Assembly (NCBI GenBank): GCA_003228965.1 | Contig: QIGP01000105.1 | Coordinates: forward strand, 1-9,069 | Direction: 5' to 3' | DNA: 9,069 nt | Source of the DNA: Gammaproteobacteria bacterium | GTDB taxonomy: Bacteria > Pseudomonadota > Gammaproteobacteria > Steroidobacterales > SZUA-146 | In this document: in pieces, positions 1-6,559 of the stretch | How the letters are laid out: the number at the start of each line of letters is the position of its first letter | Position numbering within the stretch: position 1 is the first letter of the stretch | Made by a program: the position numbers and the translations under genes | Notes under the pieces: model-generated | What the model saw: only the letters and a program-made list of their open reading frames with translations | The model's database searches: none | What the model was told of the DNA's origin: nothing

Positions 1-1
1 G

Positions 2-565
2 GTGCATCTCGGTGCCGGCCATCCATCGCCGCACAACGCGCTCAAAGTCGTTGAGGTCATGCGCGGTATTCGCCGCGAATGGGCGCAGCCACCGGCAAAG
101 AAAGTAGCCGCCGTCGACGAGGATGTGAAAAAGATGGCCGATTCGGTGGACCCGGAAAAAGCAATGGGGCTTCGTGATCGTGCCCTCCTCCTATTCGGGT
201 TCGCTGGGGCGTTTCGGCGCTCGGAACTCGTGGCGCTCAATACTTGGAATCTTGAGGAACGCGACGAAGGGTTGAAAGTCACGATCGACAGATCGAAGAC
301 CGACCAGGAAGCGCAAGGCCAGGTAATTGCAATTATTCAACAGCCGGACTCGCCTTATTGTCCGGTGCAGGCGCTGCAGGACTGGCTGACGGTAGCAGAG
401 ATTGAGCGAGGCGCCCTCTTCCGCCGTATGTTCCGGGGTGACAAGGTCGGCGGAGCCCGACTAGGAGAGCACCGCAATGTGTGGGGTAGGGAAATGATTA
501 GATTTTGTTTTAATCCAATATATACTACGGCCCTGTGCACCTTAACAGTTGACTTCCGCTCCTAA
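2..565 (+). pseudogene. Tyrosine recombinase (phage-type integrase) fragment, cut off at both ends
   Basis: Site-specific tyrosine recombinases cut and rejoin DNA using an Arg-Lys-His-Arg-His/Trp-Tyr active site. The first half of the catalytic domain is visible: the GLRDRALLLFGFAGAFRRSEL helix region at about residues 56-76, whose first Arg of FRRSEL (R72) fits the first catalytic Arg, and the SKTDQEAQGQ beta-hairpin with the likely catalytic Lys at residue 99. CPVQALQDWL (120-129) and GALFRRM (137-143) are also typical. Homology stops after GGARL (about residue 154, base 463). The following 33 codons lie inside a 137-bp inverted-repeat unit, and no HxLR box or catalytic Tyr follows, so the product cannot be active. 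The 5' end runs off the window, so the GTG at base 2 is not a chosen start. I am sure of the family and fairly sure that it is dead. Confidence 0.85.
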
Positions 566-600
566 TAAGCAGAAATGCCCCACACATTGCGATGCTCTCC
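464..600. mobile_element. 137-bp MITE-like unit with 25-bp terminal inverted repeats
   Basis: The left arm (464-488) begins GGAGAGCACCGCAATGTG and the right arm (576-600) ends CACATTGCGATGCTCTCC. Reading the right arm in reverse complement, 23 of 25 positions agree. The inner 87 bases are AT-richer and have no useful coding capacity. The unit sits exactly where recombinase homology ends, so it either inserted there or marks a deletion junction. I see no target-site duplication: the flanks are CTA on the left and CCC on the right. It could be a non-autonomous element mobilised in trans, or the fused ends of a deleted insertion sequence. I do not recognise the parent family from the terminal sequence. 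Confidence 0.6.
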
Positions 601-930
601 CCCATTTTTGGCAGGCATTTGGTTGAATCTTCCGGTTTCGGCAATATTCATTCGTTACCGATTGTCTCAACTCAACCATAAGCTCATTCCTTCCGCGGCC
701 TGATTTTTCAGGTTCTACTTGTGGCGTGGCAATTAATTTATGAGGACTTGAAGTCAACCCAAAATGACCGTTGTCGCGGTTACAAAGCCTTTTATGACCG
801 CGATGTTGGTCATACTTTTTGTGGGATAGGTATCGCTACGAAATTACTCTGCGACGGATGTTGTTGGCTCTGGATTAACTCGCGGAGTCAAGAGGATGGC
901 CCAGGTAGCAAAGTCTGATGGCGGACAAAG
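566..930. other. Stretch without a supported gene between the recombinase and AbiEi remnants
   Basis: After the inverted-repeat unit I find no convincing gene. Short reading frames on both strands give Cys- and Trp-rich or low-complexity peptides without family resemblance, and none has a ribosome binding site. The missing 3' half of the recombinase is not present here. The only structure I see is the imperfect inverted repeat at 764-813. Confidence 0.5.
764..813. repeat. Imperfect inverted repeat, operator-like
   Basis: ATGACC-N4-TCGCGGT (764-780) is mirrored by ACCGCGA-N4-GGTCAT (797-813), giving 13 paired positions interrupted by a 4-base mismatch, with a 16-base loop. A second, smaller palindrome, TATGACC-N8-GGTCATA (793-799 and 808-814), is nested in the right arm. 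It could be a protein-binding site or a recombination-site remnant. No gene start close by makes a regulatory role clear. Confidence 0.35.
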
Positions 931-1374
931 TTGCTTACAAATATTGGTTTTTGTAAGTATATTTGTCCAAACTCTACGGGTACTGCATCAAATAAAACCA
1001 GTGAAGCACTGGATGCTTTGCAGGAGCACGGCGGAATTCTACGAACCGGCCAGGCGCATGATCTTGGTATCTATCAAAGAACGCTATACGCACTGCGGGA
1101 CAATGGCCTGCTTGAACGGCTCAGTAAGGGGCCCTATAGGCTTGCCGACCTGCCTCCGCTGTCTGATCCAGACCTGGCCATTGTTACTCGCAAGATTCCA
1201 GGCGGTGTCGTTTGCTTAATATCAGCCCCAAATTTCCACGACATCATGACGCAAATGCCCGATGTTGTATCCGTTGCAGTAAGGCGCGGCAAAGATTCAC
1301 CTCCTCTCAAGTATCCGCCGACCAAAAATTTACCCGTTTGGCGAAGCTCACGCTCGAACTACGCCCCCCAATAG
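931..1374 (+). pseudogene. AbiEi-family type IV antitoxin / transcriptional regulator, truncated and orphaned
   Basis: AbiEi antitoxins are winged-helix regulators that repress the abiE promoter and counteract the AbiEii nucleotidyltransferase toxin. The N-terminal winged helix is clear: ALDALQEHGGILRTGQAHDL, then RTLYALRDNGLLERLSKG and PYRLAD. The second-domain signature follows as DLAIVTRKIPGGVVCLIS, then FHDIMTQMPDVVSVAV and LKYPPTK. After that the frame breaks at an A5 run (1324-1328). Removing one A gives KIYPFGEAHA, which fits the family better and suggests a one-base insertion. Homology then ends near base 1360, where a repeated CCCCCCAA motif begins. Only about 130 residues remain of a family usually near 200 or more. 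The TTG at 931 is weak as a start and I see no ATG that fits. No AbiEii toxin is present in the window. Family assignment is fairly sure; loss of function is inferred. Confidence 0.7.
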
Positions 1375-1439
1375 CGGTACAGTTCGATTTTGGAGTTTAC
1401 CTGCACTGCAGTACCCCCCAAAAAAACGGTACCCTTCGA
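1361..1439. repeat. Two direct copies of a CCCCCCAA-n-CGGTAC-nn-TTCGA motif
   Basis: Copy 1 spans 1361-1387 and copy 2 spans 1411-1439. Both read CCCCCCAA, a short variable spacer (TAG or AAAAA), CGGTAC, two bases, then TTCGA. The copies begin about 50 bases apart. They start where antitoxin homology stops, so they may be insertion-sequence end debris; runs of C followed by A and a GGTAC or GGACA core occur at the ends of some IS3-family elements. That assignment is a guess. No transposase sequence accompanies them. Confidence 0.35.
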
Positions 1440-1517
1440 CTGATGTCCCTCTAAAAAGTGCATACACATCAGCATCGCTATATTCGGCAGATTTATGAGT
1501 CAAATAAAACCTGTTTA

Positions 1518-2477
1518 CTAATCACTAGCGCTGGGCCCCGGTGCCAGCAAGAAAAAATTCGAGATAATAGCGAAGTCAACAAAATTGGCAACGCCGTCGC
1601 CATTGAAATCTTCATCATCGCTGGTGGCGGTATTGAAGAAAGGCACCCACAACGACACATCAACGAAATTCACGACGCCATCGTTATTGAGGTCTGGGTC
1701 GCAACTATTGCCATAACCATCGCCATTGGTATCACGTTGGTCAGCATTCGATATAAGTGTGCAATTGTCTATTTCGTCAGCGATGTCGTCACCGTCACTA
1801 TCGAGACAGCTTTCTGTAAGGCGCACGAAGCGAAATTCACCAAATGGAACCAGTTCACCCTGGTTCATGAACATCGGTGTGTCGAGCAACACAATGGGAA
1901 TGTGCGAACTTATGTCGGCGTCAGGTGAGGTGAAATTCACACCGCTGTCGGTTCCGGAGTCGTAGCTGAACAGGTCCACAGTGACGTCTTCCACCCAATT
2001 ACCATCAACAAATAAATTGTAACCATGGGTTCCTACGAACCAATCAGGGCTTGGCGCAATCATGGTGACGACCGTCGCCAGTGGATTGTCGAGGTTAACG
2101 TTGAACGTGGTCGAGACAAAGCCCGGCGATACACCGACTCCGCCGCCTGAGACAGTATCCAAAGCAGTGCCTGCATCGATGGCAGCGTTAACTTCATTGA
2201 GTAATACGCTTTTGTTGCCTGTTTCCGCCATATTTTCAATGCCCTGACTCGCGATACCACCGGGCGACCAAAAACTGGCGTCAGCACTATGACTACCGCC
2301 AACCAGTCCAGAAAAGTGTGCGTTAGCAGGAAAGTTGATGGGTAACGTTGCAGCACTCCAGCTTGCCGTAAACTCCACCCGATACTCTGCGTCGGGGCTG
2401 ACCGTACAGGTCCGCGCCTGGCTCGATACGGCTAGGCTAATAAACAAGGTAATTGCGACTAACGGCCGAATAAGCAT
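1518..2477 (-). CDS. Exported spondin-domain protein with C-terminal TSP3/dockerin-like module
   Basis: This is a probable secreted or surface calcium-binding protein. The start ATG at 2477-2475 is supported by GAGGA seven bases upstream. Residues 1-21 form a signal peptide: positive start, hydrophobic LVAITLFISLAV core, cleavage near SQA. Residues about 27-222 match the Spondin_N domain: YRVEFTASWSAATLP, AHFSGLVGGSH, FWSPGGIASQGIENMAE, and the hallmark APSPDWFVG at 141-149, followed by SYDSGTDSGVNF. Residues 225-260 are thrombospondin type-3 calcium repeats (DSDGDDIADEIDNC, DTNGDGYGNSCDPD). Residues 261-308 are two dockerin-like EF-type loops (DLNNDGVVNFVD and DFNGDGVANFVD) ending in FFLLAPGPSASD. 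No transmembrane C-terminus or lipobox is present. The tail is shared with the 999-aa protein upstream. Binding partner and substrate are unknown. Confidence 0.9.
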   Translation of the reverse strand: MLIRPLVAITLFISLAVSSQARTCTVSPDAEYRVEFTASWSAATLPINFPANAHFSGLVGGSHSADASFWSPGGIASQGIENMAETGNKSVLLNEVNAAIDAGTALDTVSGGGVGVSPGFVSTTFNVNLDNPLATVVTMIAPSPDWFVGTHGYNLFVDGNWVEDVTVDLFSYDSGTDSGVNFTSPDADISSHIPIVLLDTPMFMNQGELVPFGEFRFVRLTESCLDSDGDDIADEIDNCTLISNADQRDTNGDGYGNSCDPDLNNDGVVNFVDVSLWVPFFNTATSDDEDFNGDGVANFVDFAIISNFFLLAPGPSASD

Positions 2478-2484
2478 AATACAG

Positions 2485-2490
2485 TCCTCT
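2485..2490 (-). promoter_or_regulatory. Ribosome binding site of the spondin-domain gene
   Basis: On the minus strand the sequence reads AGAGGACTGTATT before the ATG, so a GAGGA Shine-Dalgarno core sits seven bases from the start. This fixes the start of the 319-aa protein immediately before its signal peptide. Confidence 0.6.
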
Positions 2491-2791
2491 TTACTTTTGT
2501 TTCTGATTGTTAATATTTATGATTCTATTTTCTATAGAACAGCAAAGCAGTTTAATATGCTTTGAGATACAGGAAATCGTAAACGGTCAATCTTGTAGTC
2601 TAGACGATATATATTACAAAACTATCACGATCAGGTTTTCCAAAGACGAGGGACTATAATTAACTTTTCAATTAGCAATTTAGGAGCGCGCGCCGTTCCG
2701 GTCGTTCCCGTTCTCGTCCAGAATGTGTGGGAATGGAAGATGAATACTTACGACAAGAAGGGCGCTTCTACTACTAGGAAGCATGTCATAA
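2491..2791. other. AT-rich intergenic stretch between the spondin gene and the DUF885-like remnant
   Basis: The promoter of the minus-strand spondin gene should lie here. The best candidate I find on that strand is TTGCTG (2545-2540) followed 17-18 bases on by TCATAA or CATAAA near 2517-2522; both matches are weak. TTCTATAGAA at about 2530-2539 is a short perfect palindrome. From about 2685 the base composition becomes GC-richer, but the short frames there resemble nothing I know. Confidence 0.3.
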
Positions 2792-3169
2792 AAGGCGGTT
2801 CACACTTGTGCGCAAGCAATCTTCGTGCGCGGTTTCGACCCTATGCACGACAACCACAAGAGCACAGCCTGGGCACCAAGCATATCGGATTTCCTACGGC
2901 ATGCGGAAACGGTTGCGATCGGTCAGGCGACTGACGACGAAGCCTGGGCAGATGACGTTAACTTCTACACGGTTGGCATGCTGCAAATACAACGACTCCT
3001 GGCTGAACGCAAGCGACAGCTTGGCAACAAGTTTGTACTGGTTACGTTTCATGACTCGTTTATAAAGGCAGGAAGACTTCCAGTTTCGCTGATTCGCCGG
3101 GAGATGACTGGACTGGATGACGAAGTCCGGCGCCTCTGGCCACGACAGCGATTGGAAGACATGCGTTAG
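2792..3169 (+). pseudogene. C-terminal remnant resembling a DUF885 family protein
   Basis: The frame is open from just after a stop at 2789-2791 to the TAG at 3167-3169 and codes for about 125 residues. Recognisable parts are GFDPMHDNHKSTAWAPSISD, then HAETVAIGQATDDEAWADD, then NFYTVGMLQIQRLLAERKRQ, FVLVTFHDSFIKAGRLPVSL and IRREMTGLDDEVRRLW. The pattern of Y-VGM..I..L, then LG..F.L..FHD....G..P..L, is typical of the C-terminal end of DUF885 proteins, which are several hundred residues long and thought to be metallopeptidase-like. There is no matching upstream part, no ribosome binding site before the GTG at 2825, and no convincing ATG, so I read it as a decayed 3' fragment. The protein signature is still clean over about 90 residues, suggesting recent loss. 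Family assignment is from memory of the motif and moderately sure. Confidence 0.5.
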
Positions 3170-3227
3170 AACCACGCTGTGTTTATCTTGTGCTTTTATT
3201 TGTACCTGTTTTCGTGTCTCCAATTAA

Positions 3228-6227
3228 TTATGGCACCAACGCGCTCGGCCCAGGCGCAGACAGGAAATATTGTGCGAACAAGGCAAAGTCGACAAAGTTT
3301 GCGATACCGTCACCATTGAAGTCTGCATCCCCGCTAGTTGCCGTGTTGAAAAACGGCGCCCATTGAGCGACGTCTACGAAATTTACGGCGCCACTGTTAT
3401 CCAGATCCGGGTCACAGGCATTACCGTAACCATCACCATTGGTGTCACGCTGATCGGCATTGACACTCAAGGTACAGACATCGCACGCATCGCCGATGCC
3501 GTCGGCATCGGTATCGGTTTGCGCGACGTCTGCAACTACAGGACAGACATCGTTGAAATCGAGCACGCCATCCAGATCACGATCGATTCCTGTGCGTACA
3601 CCAGCTCCCGGCGGTACGGCAAGAAATGTGAGTTCCTGCCCGGGAGTATCGGCGAGTAGGCGCACTTGTGCGGAAGTCAGTGTTGGATCGCCCACATTGT
3701 CAGTTTGAAAAATCCCGCCAGTCAAATAGCGTGCGCCGCGTTGAACACCTGCGACTCTACTCTTAACAACAACGTCAGCATCTCCTGCATCGGCACGTGC
3801 CAGTAGTAAGTCAATACGTGGACCGACAATTTCTGTATTGGTTGAGGTTAATGTGATTTGCTGGCCGACTATGGGGGCAAGATTCGAATCGAAGACCATC
3901 ATGAACGCATCAAGGTCGAGACGAGCTTGTAAGGGATCGTCAAAGAAGGAATTGAAGCCATTTTGAAAAACCGTTGCGCTTAAAAAACGATCGACTGAAT
4001 CGATACTGCCGTCATGTAAATAGCCATACCCACGAATCTGGTCTCCCAAATGGTCATTGTCGCCGGCTATTACGAAAGGAACATCCGGCATGCCAAACAT
4101 GCCAACTTTCTGATAGAGGTTTCGAAGATGCGGGACCTTAAATTCCTGTGTTTCACCTTCGACACTTGAGCCACCATCACCGCCAAAGAATCCGTTTGTT
4201 GCGTTAAGTGTGTGGCATCCGTCGCAGGAGGCAATGATATCGGGTCCCGGGGATTGGAAATAGTTGTTACGACCGCTCTGTTCGTTGGAACGCAAACTGT
4301 TATCAAGCTCTCGAATCGGATTGGGCGGATAGGTCAATTGTAATGCAAAGTCAGTGAACGCCGTCATCTGTGCGTCACTTAGAGGCCCTTCGTCTCTGCC
4401 AAGCAGACCCTCGAACGCCCCATTAAATTGCGCAAAGGCAGCCGCTTCATCCAACGCATCTCCACCAGGGGCACCTGTACGATCCCCTCTCCAGTGCATA
4501 GGCCCATGGTCGGCCATGCCGCGCAGGCTCTGCGTCGTCATAGGGCCTTTCATAGGGTGAAACACGGGATTGCCGGGGCCGATGATGGGAAATGGATTCG
4601 GGTTGTTTTCCAGGTTTAAATCCGGATCGCCTAAATCCCAGGCCAAATCATCCATGTCGCCAAACATATGGCAACTTGAACAAGACGCTTCACCATTGGA
4701 TGAGGTGAATTGCGCATCATAGAGTAGCGGTCTTCCTTCGGTAACCGTTGCAGGTTCCGGGTTGTGCAGATCGCGGCGGAATATTTCGGTGTTCGTTAAG
4801 AGGTCGATACCGGCCACCGCATTGTCAAAGCGGGTTAGCACGTAAAGACGATTGTTGGTGGCGTCCAGAGCCAGTCCACTCGGGCCACCGCCGCTCAAAG
4901 AAATTTGGTTGGCGACATCAGGTGTGAAGGTGTCCTGTTCAATTTGTGCTGTCTCAAAAATGCCGATTTTTTGTGACCCAAACGCAGCAACGTAGAGTTT
5001 GGTGCCGTCCAGCGAAACGACCATTGAGTTCGGAGTCGCTAAACTGTGTTGCTTAATATTAGCGGGTACGGGTGACACACTGTAATCAATGTGTTTGTTT
5101 AGATGTCGCGGCGAGACAGTAGCGCCGTCGACTACCGTAATGCGTGCCTGGTGCAGGTTGCCTCGCACTGTAGCGGGTTCATCAACTGGTTTGAAAGGTC
5201 CTGCAAACGTGCCGGGTCCCTCAAAACGTACGCGGTTGTTGGCCTCGGTGTTTGACACATAGAGTTTTCCGTTAACCGGGTTCACGACCATATTAAAAAG
5301 TATCGTGCCTACATCACTGACGTTGCCAGTTTGAACCACTTCGGACTCGCTCGCACTGATCGTAAATACATCGAGATCAGGCAGATTAAATCGCACGGCG
5401 TCATTCCAATTACGATTGAGTTCATCACGCCACTCGCCCGAACCAGGATCGAACTTGACGATGAGGCCCACCTCAGGATTGTCGAGTCCCTGGTGATTTG
5501 TGTTTGGCGCAGGAAGTCCACCCGGTACCGTGCCGCCCTGGATGCTGCACGACCCGCTGGCAGCGCCACCATCGCAAACCAGACCTTCATTGATGGCGGT
5601 AGTTCGATTTCCTGAGCGAAACACAGCAGCGTAAACGGTGTTGCCGTCTGCACTTACAGCCAGCGATCTTGGTCGGTCACCAAACAAATTAATAATAGTT
5701 GAGGGACTACCGCCCAATGTGATATCAGGCAATGCGACACCAGGCGCAGCCGCATCAAAAACCCAGATGTCGGCACGACCTATGCCCGGGGTATCAAAAT
5801 CGCCATCCGGTGTTGACGTGTTCTGACCGCGATGTGCCGTGGCAATGTACGCACGATCATAGCCGTCGAAAACGATGTCCCGTGGTTCGTCTCCAACCAG
5901 CAATGTGTTGGTGACACGTGAAGTAGCACCAACGTCGACAATACTCACGCTGTCCGACAAATGATTAACAACCCATACTTCACTGTTGGATCTGGCGGCA
6001 ACGGCCACCGGCCGCATGCCCACCGTAACGGATGATTCAAACACCAGTCCGTCGCTTTCAATTTGAAAGATTTCAAGTCGATCATCGGGTGTGTTCAGCA
6101 CAAACAAGCGAGTACCGTCGGGTGATAGGGCGAGTGGACGAACCTGATCGGCTTCAAATAGCGTGTAATTGGCGCGGCTTACCGCTGCGAACCCAATAAA
6201 GAATAAAACCAGAGCTAGTTTTTTCAT
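3228..6227 (-). CDS. Exported YVTN beta-propeller / di-heme cytochrome c protein with TSP3/dockerin-like C-terminus
   Basis: This is a multidomain periplasmic or secreted redox-type protein. AGGAGA lies seven bases before the ATG at 6227-6225, and residues 1-19 form a signal peptide (MKKLALVLFFIGFAAVSRA). Residues about 25-485 are beta-propeller blades of the YVTN/lactonase type, for example LSPDGTRLFVLNTPDDRLEI (34-53), VWVVNHLSDSVSIVDV (84-99), VSLDGTKLYVAAFGSQKIGI (404-423) and ATNNRLYVLTRFDNAVAGID (456-475). Two c-type haem sites follow, CSSCH (516-520) and CDGCH (668-672). Between them are GPMTTQSLRGM and HGPMHWRGDR (561-583), which are typical of di-haem peroxidase-like proteins with fused propellers. 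KVPHLRNLY (697-705) is the usual late cytochrome motif. Residues 882-942 are TSP3 calcium repeats and 941-988 a dockerin-like pair, ending FLSAPGPSALVP. Substrate and electron partner are unknown, and a peroxidase activity is not shown. The frame is intact. Confidence 0.9.
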   Translation of the reverse strand: MKKLALVLFFIGFAAVSRANYTLFEADQVRPLALSPDGTRLFVLNTPDDRLEIFQIESDGLVFESSVTVGMRPVAVAARSNSEVWVVNHLSDSVSIVDVGATSRVTNTLLVGDEPRDIVFDGYDRAYIATAHRGQNTSTPDGDFDTPGIGRADIWVFDAAAPGVALPDITLGGSPSTIINLFGDRPRSLAVSADGNTVYAAVFRSGNRTTAINEGLVCDGGAASGSCSIQGGTVPGGLPAPNTNHQGLDNPEVGLIVKFDPGSGEWRDELNRNWNDAVRFNLPDLDVFTISASESEVVQTGNVSDVGTILFNMVVNPVNGKLYVSNTEANNRVRFEGPGTFAGPFKPVDEPATVRGNLHQARITVVDGATVSPRHLNKHIDYSVSPVPANIKQHSLATPNSMVVSLDGTKLYVAAFGSQKIGIFETAQIEQDTFTPDVANQISLSGGGPSGLALDATNNRLYVLTRFDNAVAGIDLLTNTEIFRRDLHNPEPATVTEGRPLLYDAQFTSSNGEASCSSCHMFGDMDDLAWDLGDPDLNLENNPNPFPIIGPGNPVFHPMKGPMTTQSLRGMADHGPMHWRGDRTGAPGGDALDEAAAFAQFNGAFEGLLGRDEGPLSDAQMTAFTDFALQLTYPPNPIRELDNSLRSNEQSGRNNYFQSPGPDIIASCDGCHTLNATNGFFGGDGGSSVEGETQEFKVPHLRNLYQKVGMFGMPDVPFVIAGDNDHLGDQIRGYGYLHDGSIDSVDRFLSATVFQNGFNSFFDDPLQARLDLDAFMMVFDSNLAPIVGQQITLTSTNTEIVGPRIDLLLARADAGDADVVVKSRVAGVQRGARYLTGGIFQTDNVGDPTLTSAQVRLLADTPGQELTFLAVPPGAGVRTGIDRDLDGVLDFNDVCPVVADVAQTDTDADGIGDACDVCTLSVNADQRDTNGDGYGNACDPDLDNSGAVNFVDVAQWAPFFNTATSGDADFNGDGIANFVDFALFAQYFLSAPGPSALVP

Positions 6228-6230
6228 AGG

Positions 6231-6252
6231 TGTTCTCCTTGCTTCTATAATG
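6231..6252 (-). promoter_or_regulatory. Ribosome binding site and possible -10 of the 999-aa gene
   Basis: On the minus strand AAGGAGA stands seven bases before the ATG. Further upstream, TTGCGA (6275-6270) and CATTAT (6252-6247) are separated by exactly 17 bases and each match 4 of 6 sigma-70 consensus positions. The -10 is only about 20 bases from the start codon, which would leave a very short leader. The ribosome binding site is convincing; the promoter is tentative. Confidence 0.4.
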
Positions 6253-6275
6253 AATTAAGGAGCTCTTAGTCGCAA

Positions 6276-6559
6276 TTCTTTGTTGGGAGGATGTGAAGGA
6301 ATATGTAAACACTGCTGGACTACGTTGAGAAAAAATTCAGTTATTGAGCGCAAGAAACCTTGATTTGTCCCCTATTCAAGACGTTATGCGCCACAATGGT
6401 TTGCCTCATTATTGCAGGCACCGGTTTTCCTATCCAGAAAAACAAGTTATATAGCCATAATCGGTACCGGTTTTCTTTGATTTTTCTTGTGACACTGACT
6501 AATTTCAATTGAGTGAATATGTTTCGTTTCCTGATAGATACCTCCAGCGGTCGGAGACA
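6276..6559. other. Divergent intergenic region upstream of the DUF3025 gene
   Basis: This lies between the minus-strand propeller gene and the plus-strand DUF3025 gene. The decamer ACCGGTTTTC occurs twice in direct orientation (6420-6429 and 6466-6475), 46 bases apart. CGGTACCG (6462-6469) is a perfect palindrome overlapping the second copy. TATATA (6448-6453) and CATAAT (6456-6461) are possible -10 boxes for the plus-strand gene, but neither has a good -35. I see no open frame with family resemblance. Confidence 0.35.

Noticed and set aside
464..600. Integron attC site next to the integrase fragment
   Set aside because: The repeats lack the RYYYAAC and GTTRRRY core sites, and the recombinase fragment shows no integron-integrase-specific insert. 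Long perfect terminal arms fit a MITE-like unit better.
542..757. 71-residue minus-strand frame crossing the right inverted repeat
   Set aside because: No family resemblance and no ribosome binding site; it spans the end of the MITE-like unit and reads as chance.
1375..1517. AbiEii toxin partner downstream of the antitoxin remnant
   Set aside because: All frames to the next gene are short and none shows nucleotidyltransferase motifs; the opposite strand is the end of the spondin gene.
2725..2934. 69-residue plus-strand frame overlapping the DUF885-like remnant
   Set aside because: It uses a different frame from the recognisable domain and has no family resemblance, so it is a shadow.
1518..6227. 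CRISPR-like array or tandem repeat in the Asp/Asn-rich ends of the two large genes
   Set aside because: The repeated DNA is explained by paralogous coding modules in frame, with TSP3 and dockerin-like periodicity.
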